Shown: positions 1-4,888 of the stretch, in pieces
Numbering within the stretch: the stretch's first letter is position 1
How the letters are laid out: every line of letters starts with the position of its first letter
Virus record (IMG/VR): IMGVR_UViG_3300008116_004464
Location: 1-34,356 of that record
Strand: one strand, 5' to 3'
Length of the DNA: 34,356 nt
Source: a virus
Made by a program: the position numbers and the translations under genes
Notes under the pieces: model-generated
Database searches by the model: none
What the model was told of the DNA's origin: nothing
Seen by the model: the letters and a program-made list of their open reading frames with translations, nothing else

Positions 1-172
1 TATCATTTTGAAAAAATAGGGGCTAAAATGGGCTTTAAATTCAATATTTTGATTTTAGGTTCAAATATGGGCTGTTTTAGGACTAATTAAGTTAATTTTT
101 ATGCGTAAATTAAATTAAAAAATAGCCATTAATTAAATTAAAAAACATATTTTTGGTAGCTACATTTGAATA

Positions 173-224
173 TATTTACAACTTTTGTAGTAAAATATAT
201 TTTTTATTTACAACTTTTGTAGTA
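173..224. repeat. Two direct copies of a 20-bp dyad-bearing repeat (candidate operators)
   Basis: An identical 20-bp unit occurs at 173-192 and 205-224. Each contains the inverted repeat TACAA-CTT-TTGTA (177-189 and 209-221). The copies are 32 bp apart, close to three helical turns, so they would lie on the same face of the DNA. They sit directly upstream of a probable HTH regulator at 235. Operator function is inferred; each unit also contains AACTTTTG, one mismatch from a -7 promoter box. Confidence 0.6.
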
Positions 225-230
225 TTTTTG
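223..230 (+). promoter_or_regulatory. Bacteroidetes-type -7 box, TATTTTTG
   Basis: TATTTTTG matches TAnnTTTG exactly and ends four bases before the ATG at 235, so the transcript may begin at or near the start codon. No clear TTTG lies 19-21 bases upstream (that stretch is a T run), so the -33 half is weak. The right-hand candidate operator overlaps the first two bases of the box, which would allow repression. Confidence 0.5.
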
Positions 231-234
231 TTAA

Positions 235-528
235 ATGGAAAAAAAGATACAAAGACAGATACTTTATACGAAGGAATCAAAAAGTGATTTTATCGTAAAA
301 GACAAAGAAGTTACAAAAATTAAAACTTTAGACCAATCTGAAGATGAAAGATGCAATCAGATACTTTTATGGATTAAATCTCATAATAAGTTTAAATGGT
401 CGACTATGTGTTCTGAAATAGGAATAGACAAGGGTAATTTCCAAAAAATGTTAAAAAAGGGAAAGATAAGTGTTGCGTTGGATTATATTATCAAAATAGA
501 ATTAGAGCTTAAAAAGTATGGATTTTAA
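235..528 (+). CDS. Small probable helix-turn-helix DNA-binding protein
   Basis: This 97-residue, lysine-rich protein has an N-terminal part (1-38) with no recognised motif. Its C-terminal half (about 41-95) reads like a helix-turn-helix fold: a helix around NQILLWIKSH, a turn near 60-66 (EIGIDKGNF) and a basic recognition-like helix (KMLKKGK). No family can be named with confidence. It is the first gene of a short rightward pair, ends ten bases before the next gene, and lies just downstream of two dyads and a -7 box, as expected for a self-regulating repressor. The ATG sits four bases after the -7 box with no Shine-Dalgarno. A regulatory role is inferred from context; a replication accessory role is also possible. 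Confidence 0.6.
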   Translation: MEKKIQRQILYTKESKSDFIVKDKEVTKIKTLDQSEDERCNQILLWIKSHNKFKWSTMCSEIGIDKGNFQKMLKKGKISVALDYIIKIELELKKYGF

Positions 529-538
529 TTAAATTAAT

Positions 539-727
539 ATGAAAAACTATCATTTAAGGTCAAATTACGAAAATCAAGTAGTTAAACTATCTCTAATAGC
601 CAATGAAAAAGTTAGAAACTTAAAATACTTATCGGACTACCAACTTCTTTGTATGCTAAATGGTTTACTGATTAAATTAAATTTAATACCGTTTACGGAA
701 GAAGAATTGGAAATAGACCTTGCATAA
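539..727 (+). CDS. Hypothetical 62-residue protein
   Basis: No family is recognised. The product is short, mostly helical in appearance, basic in its first half and acidic at the C-terminus (EEELEIDLA). It has no signal peptide or membrane segment. It follows the HTH-like gene by ten bases and is probably co-transcribed with it. The leader before its ATG is pure AT (TTAATTAAATTAAT), a motif repeated in other non-coding stretches of this window. It ends against a hairpin that stops the convergent leftward operon. The coding call rests on intact frame and placement. Confidence 0.5.
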   Translation: MKNYHLRSNYENQVVKLSLIANEKVRNLKYLSDYQLLCMLNGLLIKLNLIPFTEEELEIDLA

Positions 728-755
728 AAAAGCCCCCATTAAGAATAATAGGGGC
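726..755 (-). terminator. Rho-independent terminator of the leftward operon
   Basis: GCCCC (732-736) pairs with GGGGC (751-755) and ATTA (738-741) with TAAT (746-749) around an AGAA loop, with one C/A mismatch. On the minus strand the hairpin is followed by six T (731-726), so it is best read as the end of the 3785-832 operon. There is no T run on the plus strand, so it would terminate rightward transcripts poorly. Confidence 0.7.
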
Positions 756-757
756 CC

Positions 758-775
758 TAACTAAATCAAACCAAA
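758..775 (+). repeat. 18-bp direct repeat, copy 1 (copy 2 at 7339-7356)
   Basis: TAACTAAATCAAACCAAA is identical to 7339-7356. In both places a short AC-rich stretch ending ACACATGA follows. The second copy is the leader of the real gene at 7362. Here the ATG (784) opens only a four-codon frame before a stop, so this copy looks like an orphaned translation leader. Confidence 0.7.
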
Positions 776-796
776 AAACACACATGAGAACTGTGT
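771..796 (-). terminator. Possible weak second terminator of the leftward operon
   Basis: On the minus strand ACACA/TGTGT (796-792 with 784-780) forms a 5-bp stem with a 7-base loop, followed by a T run (778-773). It lies between the end of the leftward operon at 832 and the stronger hairpin at 755-732. The stem is short, so this is only a candidate. Confidence 0.3.
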
Positions 797-831
797 AAAA
801 TTATATTATTTTTTTGGTTTTTGATATATTT

Positions 832-1362
832 TTAGTTGAACACTAAATCTTTTTTTGCAAACTTTTCTTTTAATTTAATTACTAGGTCTAAATATATAGT
901 CCTAAATTCCTCGTTTGTATTAATTAAGTCATCAAAACACTTACACGCATACATTACTGTTGTATGGTCATACTTCCTTGTTTTATTTGTTGCTATAGTT
1001 TGACCAATTGAGGCAAATGAATTACCCATCATTCTAGCTAATTTAAAGTAGATGAATCTGTAATTAACTATATCACGATGTCTACCACTGTTTGCTAAAC
1101 GAGCTATATCATTACCAATTCTTTGATTACCGAACTTTTCTTTCATTAATCCATCAATAAAATCCCTAAGCATTAAAATAGGAACCTTTGGTATATCAGA
1201 CCTTTCATCTATCATGGTTAAAACATGAGGCTCATACCCAATTTTTTCTTTAAACTCTTTTTTAAATCTTTCAATAATCTTTGCTTCCAATCTTCTTTTG
1301 TAAAGCAGTGTTTCTGTTTCAACTTCTGGTCTTTCTAAATACTCATTTAACTCTACGCTCAT
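832..1362 (-). CDS. Protein resembling DnaA domain IV, without the ATPase domain
   Basis: The C-terminal part (about 92-150) matches the DNA-binding domain IV of the replication initiator DnaA. An arginine-rich helix (RHRDIVNYRFIYFKLAR) is followed by a helix with SIGQTIA, then KYDHTTVMYA at 130-139; DHTTV is the DnaA signature that contacts DnaA boxes. DnaA is normally about 450 residues with an AAA+ ATPase; here only 176 residues exist and no Walker motifs are seen. The first 90 residues are charged and helical with no known domain. It is the last gene of the leftward operon; its ATG overlaps the methyltransferase stop (ATGA). It probably binds DnaA-box-like DNA, either to recruit phage replication or to interfere with host initiation; both are inference. 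Confidence 0.7.
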   Translation of the reverse strand: MSVELNEYLERPEVETETLLYKRRLEAKIIERFKKEFKEKIGYEPHVLTMIDERSDIPKVPILMLRDFIDGLMKEKFGNQRIGNDIARLANSGRHRDIVNYRFIYFKLARMMGNSFASIGQTIATNKTRKYDHTTVMYACKCFDDLINTNEEFRTIYLDLVIKLKEKFAKKDLVFN

Positions 1363-2285
1363 TTTTCAAATTTTTCTATTGTTTTAAATATTTCGTATGC
1401 TACTTGTGGAACTATTGCATTTCCTCCTGCTTTAATTGATTCGTTTCTCCATTTAGAAAAGGTAATAGAGTCCAATCTTTCGGAAACCCCATCATCTCCA
1501 TTACAAATTGGGGATTGAGTTGGGAAGTTTTTGAAGTTGTTAAATTCATTTCTGCTATTTGGTCTGTCAAATTTCCCTTCCCTCTCTTGTGAGAGGTGTT
1601 CCCCCTGCTCGCTTGAGCTGTTGGAGTACAAAGCATCCCCACTAATGATGTCCTGTATATTTGACTTGGAGGAAGCGTTGAATTCTTCCCATCTTGAGCC
1701 ATCGGTGTTGGTAATAAGTGTTGAAGTTTCCTCCCCTGTATTACATCGTTTAGACAAGCTCCGTAACCTTCCGATGTTTTTCCCGGCTCTTGCGCTCTCG
1801 GAGTAGGCCACAAACCATATTCTTTCTCTTTTGTGCGGTGCGTTGACGCTTGCAGCTGGAATAAGAAACGGTTGCACTTCATATCCTTCCCTTTCCAAAT
1901 CATCGCACACCTCGTGGAATACCAATCCCCCCCCCCAACTAACAAGTCCACGAACATTCTCGCCAATAACCCATGTGGGTTGTATTTCTTTAATCGCTCG
2001 TAACATTTCAGGAAAGAGATGTCTTTCATCGGCCTTCCCCTTTCTAAGCCCTGCTGTTGAATACGGCTGGCATGGGAATCCTCCCGTAATAATGTCAATG
2101 TCTCCTCTGTGAATAGAGAAGTCTGTTTTAGTGATGTCATTGTAACTTATTGATTTTGGGAAATGATGTTTTAATACTTTTTGACCAAATGTGTTCCACT
2201 CACAATGAAACACATTCTTCCATCCCATCCATTCGGCAGCTAAATCAAAGCCACCAATGCCTGAGAATAAACTTCCATGTTTCAT
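1359..2285 (-). CDS. C5-cytosine DNA methyltransferase (Dcm-type)
   Basis: This 308-residue enzyme would transfer a methyl group from S-adenosylmethionine to C5 of cytosine in DNA. Conserved motifs appear in order: SAM-binding motif I near FSGIGGFDLA (7-16), catalytic PCQP (71-74, nucleophile C72), ENVRGL (109-114), HKRERIWFVA (151-160) and the C-terminal GGNAIVPQVAYEIF (287-300). The section between 160 and 280, where target recognition is expected, is serine/asparagine-rich and carries repeated short motifs (AYSES, TNTDGS, YSNSSS). Most of the gene also codes for another protein in a different frame (1412-2140). It overlaps its neighbours on both sides by ATGA. No restriction enzyme pairs with it, so it may protect phage DNA. 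Target sequence cannot be read from the sequence. Confidence 0.9.
   Translation of the reverse strand: MKHGSLFSGIGGFDLAAEWMGWKNVFHCEWNTFGQKVLKHHFPKSISYNDITKTDFSIHRGDIDIITGGFPCQPYSTAGLRKGKADERHLFPEMLRAIKEIQPTWVIGENVRGLVSWGGGLVFHEVCDDLEREGYEVQPFLIPAASVNAPHKRERIWFVAYSESARAGKNIGRLRSLSKRCNTGEETSTLITNTDGSRWEEFNASSKSNIQDIISGDALYSNSSSEQGEHLSQEREGKFDRPNSRNEFNNFKNFPTQSPICNGDDGVSERLDSITFSKWRNESIKAGGNAIVPQVAYEIFKTIEKFEK
1412..2140 (-). CDS. Protein encoded wholly inside dcm in another frame; methyltransferase-associated family
   Basis: A 242-codon open frame lies entirely inside the methyltransferase gene, on the same strand but out of frame. Its product resembles a phage and bacterial family I recall beside or overlapping dcm genes. 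Features are WYSTRCAMIWK (73-83), RFLFQLQAST (91-100), three proline-threonine motifs (WPTPRAQE 111-118, LPTPMAQD 143-150, TPTAQ 172-176) and LNPQFVMEMMGFPKDW (208-223). Chance frames rarely show such ordered, repeated motifs. The three repeats overlap the repeated TD/NS motifs of the methyltransferase frame, so both frames share one repeat structure. Its function is unknown; a role in target recognition or methyltransferase control is a guess. Start chosen: ATG at 2140; translation would need internal initiation or coupling. Confidence 0.75.
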   Translation of the reverse strand: MTSLKQTSLFTEETLTLLREDSHASRIQQQGLERGRPMKDISFLKCYERLKKYNPHGLLARMFVDLLVGGGDWYSTRCAMIWKGKDMKCNRFLFQLQASTHRTKEKEYGLWPTPRAQEPGKTSEGYGACLNDVIQGRKLQHLLPTPMAQDGKNSTLPPSQIYRTSLVGMLCTPTAQASRGNTSHKRGKGNLTDQIAEMNLTTSKTSQLNPQFVMEMMGFPKDWTLLPFLNGETNQLKQEEMQ

Positions 2286-2824
2286 TTTTCAAATTTTTTC
2301 TTTACTAAATTTAATTTATGTCTGTATTCTATAATTAAAGATTTTAACTCATCTCTCGTTGGTTTAGAAACCTGCCTAGCTTCTTCTTGCAGATACTCTA
2401 CAATACCCGGTTCTTCTTCTTCTAACTTTTGTCTATACACATCAATGTTTCCTGACAGAAAACAATTGTCGTATTCTGATTGTGGCCTACAATTCTGCGG
2501 AAGCCATCTAGTTGCATAATTTTTACGGCTAATAAAATGTCCGCATTGAGACTCTTGCCATCTCATTATTTTACCAGAGGTATAACAGGCAACCATACCA
2601 TCTTTGTTTGCGTATTTACACCTAATGTATTGGCTGAATATAGAATCTAAATCCTCAACCAAGTGTTTCAAACTTTCATCGTGCTGTTCTTCTTCGTATT
2701 TCTCTACTCTTTTAGAAGTGCTTTTTACTGTTGCACATTGCTTACACATTTTTTTAGAAAAATGATAATCTAATGTACCGCACGAAATACAAATTTTCTT
2801 TTTATTAATTATCGTACTTCTCAT
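2282..2824 (-). CDS. NinG-like recombination protein
   Basis: The 180-residue product resembles lambda NinG (Rap), which acts on branched DNA during phage recombination. A zinc-binding-like pair of CxxC motifs is at the N-terminus (C12, C15, C27, C30). A charged helical linker follows (35-70), then an HNH-like core: CYTSGKIMRW (80-89), CGHFISR (94-100), NCRPQSEYDNC (111-121), LSGNIDVYRQKL (123-134). It sits between the nuclease-like gene and dcm, overlapping each by ATGA, so these three are probably translated together. The NinG assignment rests on this motif order; nuclease activity is known for the family but not shown here. Confidence 0.75.
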   Translation of the reverse strand: MRSTIINKKKICISCGTLDYHFSKKMCKQCATVKSTSKRVEKYEEEQHDESLKHLVEDLDSIFSQYIRCKYANKDGMVACYTSGKIMRWQESQCGHFISRKNYATRWLPQNCRPQSEYDNCFLSGNIDVYRQKLEEEEPGIVEYLQEEARQVSKPTRDELKSLIIEYRHKLNLVKKKFEK

Positions 2825-3183
2825 TTTTTAAATAATTGTATAATTGGAACTAAAAAACCTTTTGACGTATCATTATCTCCACCTTTTTTTAAATACATTC
2901 CGTCTGTATAATATTTTCTAAGTTTAGCTTTTAATATTTCAACTTCAAATATAATTGCAAATCCTACTTCATCTATTTTATAAACCCAATAATCAGCATC
3001 AGTTGTTGCAATGCCAGATGGCTTACCTCTTGACTCATACTCTATAAAAACATTTCCTGTTTTATGTGTCATTCGGTCTGTTTTTACTTCTACCTTTTTA
3101 CCTTTTGCAAATATTTCATTTACCCAATCCTCACCAGATTCTCCAAAATTCAAATCGTGAGTAAAACTTGAAGAATACTTCAT
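2821..3183 (-). CDS. Probable PD-(D/E)XK-fold nuclease
   Basis: The 120-residue protein has the pattern of a small PD-(D/E)XK nuclease: an early acidic residue in a helix (GESGEDWVNEIF, E15), a strand ending in VEVK (31-34, the E-x-K pair) and a following strand with basic residues (NVFIEYESRGKPSGI, 44-58). TDADYWVYKI then resembles the strand after the active site. No DNA-binding add-on is visible. Its position just upstream of ninG in an ATGA-coupled array suggests recombination or resolution of branched DNA. It could instead be part of a defence or anti-defence function. The nuclease call is from motif spacing only. Confidence 0.6.
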   Translation of the reverse strand: MKYSSSFTHDLNFGESGEDWVNEIFAKGKKVEVKTDRMTHKTGNVFIEYESRGKPSGIATTDADYWVYKIDEVGFAIIFEVEILKAKLRKYYTDGMYLKKGGDNDTSKGFLVPIIQLFKK

Positions 3184-3420
3184 CTAATGTATGCTTAAAT
3201 TATTAATCACTTCTTCTTTTTGCTTATCAGTTAATTTAGGTAAAATATCTATTCCCCTACCTGCTATAACAACCTCTACAGAATTCAATTCTATAGTAAC
3301 CTCATCTTCACTATCATCTTGTAATGTCTTAGGAACTCTTTCAATTATTTCAGTAAAATCAACAATCATTTCCATTTTACCTGCTATTTCAAATAACTCG
3401 TTCTTGTAATTAATTTCCAT
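3184..3420 (-). CDS. Hypothetical acidic 78-residue protein
   Basis: No family is recognised. The protein is acidic, with a run of D/E near 35-40 (DDSEDE), and appears to mix helices with a central strand pair (VTIELNSVEVVIAG). There is no signal peptide, membrane segment or cysteine pair. Its stop codon directly abuts the ATG of the nuclease-like gene (TAGATG), so the two are probably co-translated. Acidic small proteins next to phage nucleases may be partners or DNA mimics; nothing here proves that. Confidence 0.55.
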   Translation of the reverse strand: MEINYKNELFEIAGKMEMIVDFTEIIERVPKTLQDDSEDEVTIELNSVEVVIAGRGIDILPKLTDKQKEEVINNLSIH

Positions 3421-3427
3421 TTTATTA

Positions 3428-3655
3428 TTATTTTATAAATTCAAAAAACAATCCATTAACTTCAGCGTCTATTCTTATACATCTTGATATATGGCTTATT
3501 GATACATTTTGTTCTTTAGCAACTTCAGATATACTACTGTAAACTTTATTATTATTTTTACAAATAACCATCTTTACATTTAAACCCTTTTTTACTCCTG
3601 AGCAATTTTTAGGGTTACCAAAAGTGTATTTAAAACTCTTTTTTACAGTACCCAT
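3428..3655 (-). CDS. Orphan NUMOD1-like DNA-binding protein
   Basis: The 75-residue product has a basic N-terminus (1-28, including GNPKNCSGVKKG) and then a NUMOD1-like module (29-74): a short strand pair MVICKNNNKVYSS followed by a helix-turn-helix (ISEVAKEQNVSISHISRCI). NUMOD1 is the DNA-binding repeat at the end of GIY-YIG and HNH homing endonucleases. No nuclease domain is present, so this is either a remnant of a homing endonuclease or a small DNA-binding protein adopted by the operon. A related pattern closes the HNH endonuclease at 31865. It follows the tiny gene at 3785 with one base between stop and start. Confidence 0.6.
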   Translation of the reverse strand: MGTVKKSFKYTFGNPKNCSGVKKGLNVKMVICKNNNKVYSSISEVAKEQNVSISHISRCIRIDAEVNGLFFEFIK

Positions 3656-3656
3656 A

Positions 3657-3785
3657 CTAATCTATTTTTGTTACTTTGCCATTTATGTACCTATATTTAC
3701 CAATAAACACACCGTCTCTATAAACCTCTATTACAAAGTCTAATAATTCTGCAAGTTTGTAGATATTGTCTCTATTTTCAATCAT
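3657..3785 (-). CDS. Hypothetical 42-residue protein, first gene of the leftward operon
   Basis: A short frame reads MIENRDNIYKLAELLDFVIE and continues for 22 more residues, ending KVTKID. No family is recognised. It is supported by context: a good -33/-7 promoter lies immediately upstream, with the ATG four bases after the -7 box, and its stop lies one base before the next ATG. The first 20 residues look like an amphipathic helix and the rest like a beta hairpin. The transcript would be essentially leaderless. Confidence 0.55.
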   Translation of the reverse strand: MIENRDNIYKLAELLDFVIEVYRDGVFIGKYRYINGKVTKID

Positions 3786-3789
3786 AATG

Positions 3790-3820
3790 CAAAGATATGA
3801 TTAATTAAATTAAAAACAAA
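3790..3820 (-). promoter_or_regulatory. Promoter of the leftward operon
   Basis: On the minus strand TTTG (3820-3817), a 19-base spacer and TATCTTTG (3797-3790) fit the Bacteroidetes -33/-7 consensus. The first leftward ATG is at 3785, so transcription probably begins at or beside the start codon. The -33 box lies inside the left arm of the dyad at 3816-3846, so a bound regulator could block it. Confidence 0.65.
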
Positions 3821-3846
3821 TATTTTTTCATAAAAAATTTATTTGT
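3816..3846. promoter_or_regulatory. Long dyad between divergent promoters (candidate operator)
   Basis: ACAAATA (3816-3822) is inverted at TATTTGT (3840-3846); inside it TTTTTT (3823-3828) is inverted at AAAAAA (3832-3837) around CAT, with two extra T on the right. It covers the leftward -33 box and lies just left of the rightward -33 box. The rightward transcript starts with an XRE-type gene, so this may be its operator. The AT-only inner arms could be chance in such DNA. Confidence 0.4.
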
Positions 3847-3853
3847 CTACATT

Positions 3854-3885
3854 TTTGTATTTTTGATTTTTTATCACTTACTTTG
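3854..3885 (+). promoter_or_regulatory. Promoter of the rightward replication operon
   Basis: TTTG (3854-3857), a 21-base spacer and TACTTTG (3879-3885) resemble the -33/-7 pair, although the -7 box has one base between TA and TTTG instead of two. A perfect TATTTTTG also lies at 3858-3865 but has no -33 partner at the right distance. The first rightward ATG is at 3905. Confidence 0.5.
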
Positions 3886-3904
3886 CATAAATAACCTAAA
3901 AACA

Positions 3905-4093
3905 ATGGAACCACAAAGAACACTAACAGCACTATTGAAAATAGCCCTAGATGGAAGGACAAATAGGTGGCTAGCAAAGAAAACCGGTATTCAGGAGTCT
4001 GAAATATCAAGGATTGTATCTGGAAGATTAATCCCAACTGATAAGCAGCTAGAAAAAATAAGAGCTGCCTTCCCGTACCAAGTAAATTTCTAA
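3905..4093 (+). CDS. Small XRE-family (Cro/CI-like) regulator
   Basis: The 62-residue protein is almost only a helix-turn-helix: LKIALDGRTNRWLAKKTG, then a turn, then the recognition helix ESEISRIVSGR (31-41), followed by TDKQLEKIRAAF. This is the standard Cro/C1-type fold, as in small phage Cro proteins. The ATG at 3905 is chosen over an earlier in-frame non-ATG start because the promoter lies upstream and the fold begins here. It is the first gene of the rightward operon and faces a divergent operon, the layout of a lambda-like switch. No integrase is seen in the window, so a lytic timing role is equally possible. Confidence 0.75.
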   Translation: MEPQRTLTALLKIALDGRTNRWLAKKTGIQESEISRIVSGRLIPTDKQLEKIRAAFPYQVNF

Positions 4094-4111
4094 TACCGAC
4101 AAAATATTGCA

Positions 4112-4879
4112 ATGGCAAAAGATGCTTATTATTTTTCACACGATAGTAATTCTCAGGATGACCCTAAATGTATGATACTTATTGACCAATTAGGTATGGA
4201 AGGTTATGGTATATTTTGGGCGTTAATTGAGAAGTTAAGGAATGAAACTGACTACCGATTACCTATAGCGCTTACTGGAAGTTATGCTAAAAGATGGGGC
4301 ACTTCTAAGGAAAAAGTAGAAACAGTTATAAAAAACTATGAATTATTTACTATAGATGACACACATTTTTTTTCTGAAAGATTGTGTCGTTCTATGCAGA
4401 AAAAAACAGAATCTGCACGTAATGCAGCTAATTTAAGATGGTCTAATAATCCTGATAATCAATTAGTTAATGCAAACGCAATGCAGTCGCATAGCAAACG
4501 CAATGCAGTCGGTATGCGAAATGATGCTATTAAAGGAAAGGAAAGTAAAGGAAAAGAAAAGAAAGAAAAGGAAAGTAAAGTAAAGGAAACAGCATACCGA
4601 GACAACATCAGTTTGTTAGAAAATGAAAATGAAAAGCTAGTATCCGAATATGGTCAAGATTTTGTTAATGCCTGTTACGATTTACTATCTTCCTATAAAA
4701 TTGAAAAATCCTATACAACCAAGTCTGATTATTTAACGATTAAAAGATGGGTTGTTGATGCGGTCATGGAGAAGGGTAAGGTAAAGCCAAAAATAATTAA
4801 ATTAAATACTGAAAATAAATTAAACGCTGAATTAGAGGAATACAAAAAAAGACAATCTGAATTAGGCCAATCTTTATAA
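4112..4879 (+). CDS. DUF4373-like replication-associated protein
   Basis: The N-terminal 95 residues, starting AKDAYYFSHDSNSQDDPK and with GMEGYGIFWALIEKLR, match the DUF4373 (Lin1244/Lin1753-like) domain found at the start of phage and plasmid replication-initiation proteins; it looks like a winged helix. Residues about 140-160 form a lysine/glutamate/serine repeat (KGKESKGKEKKEKESKVKE) encoded by an almost pure purine tract (4534-4590). The C-terminal part (165-255) is helical and may bind the helicase. The gene directly precedes the primase-helicase by nine bases, supporting an origin-binding or helicase-loading role, which is inferred. Confidence 0.65.
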   Translation: MAKDAYYFSHDSNSQDDPKCMILIDQLGMEGYGIFWALIEKLRNETDYRLPIALTGSYAKRWGTSKEKVETVIKNYELFTIDDTHFFSERLCRSMQKKTESARNAANLRWSNNPDNQLVNANAMQSHSKRNAVGMRNDAIKGKESKGKEKKEKESKVKETAYRDNISLLENENEKLVSEYGQDFVNACYDLLSSYKIEKSYTTKSDYLTIKRWVVDAVMEKGKVKPKIIKLNTENKLNAELEEYKKRQSELGQSL

Positions 4880-4888
4880 AATAAAACG

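Noticed and set aside
1-90. Frame open from the first base to a TAA at 88-90, possibly the end of a gene from the left
   Set aside because: Only 29 codons, no recognisable motif, and AT-rich DNA gives such frames by chance; the window edge prevents a decision.
1531-2112. Plus-strand frames of 91-93 codons inside dcm
   Set aside because: They show no motifs and are antisense shadows of the two overlapping minus-strand genes.
4534-4590. Purine-only tract as a possible structural or regulatory element
   Set aside because: It is explained by the lysine/glutamate repeat it encodes in the DUF4373-like protein.
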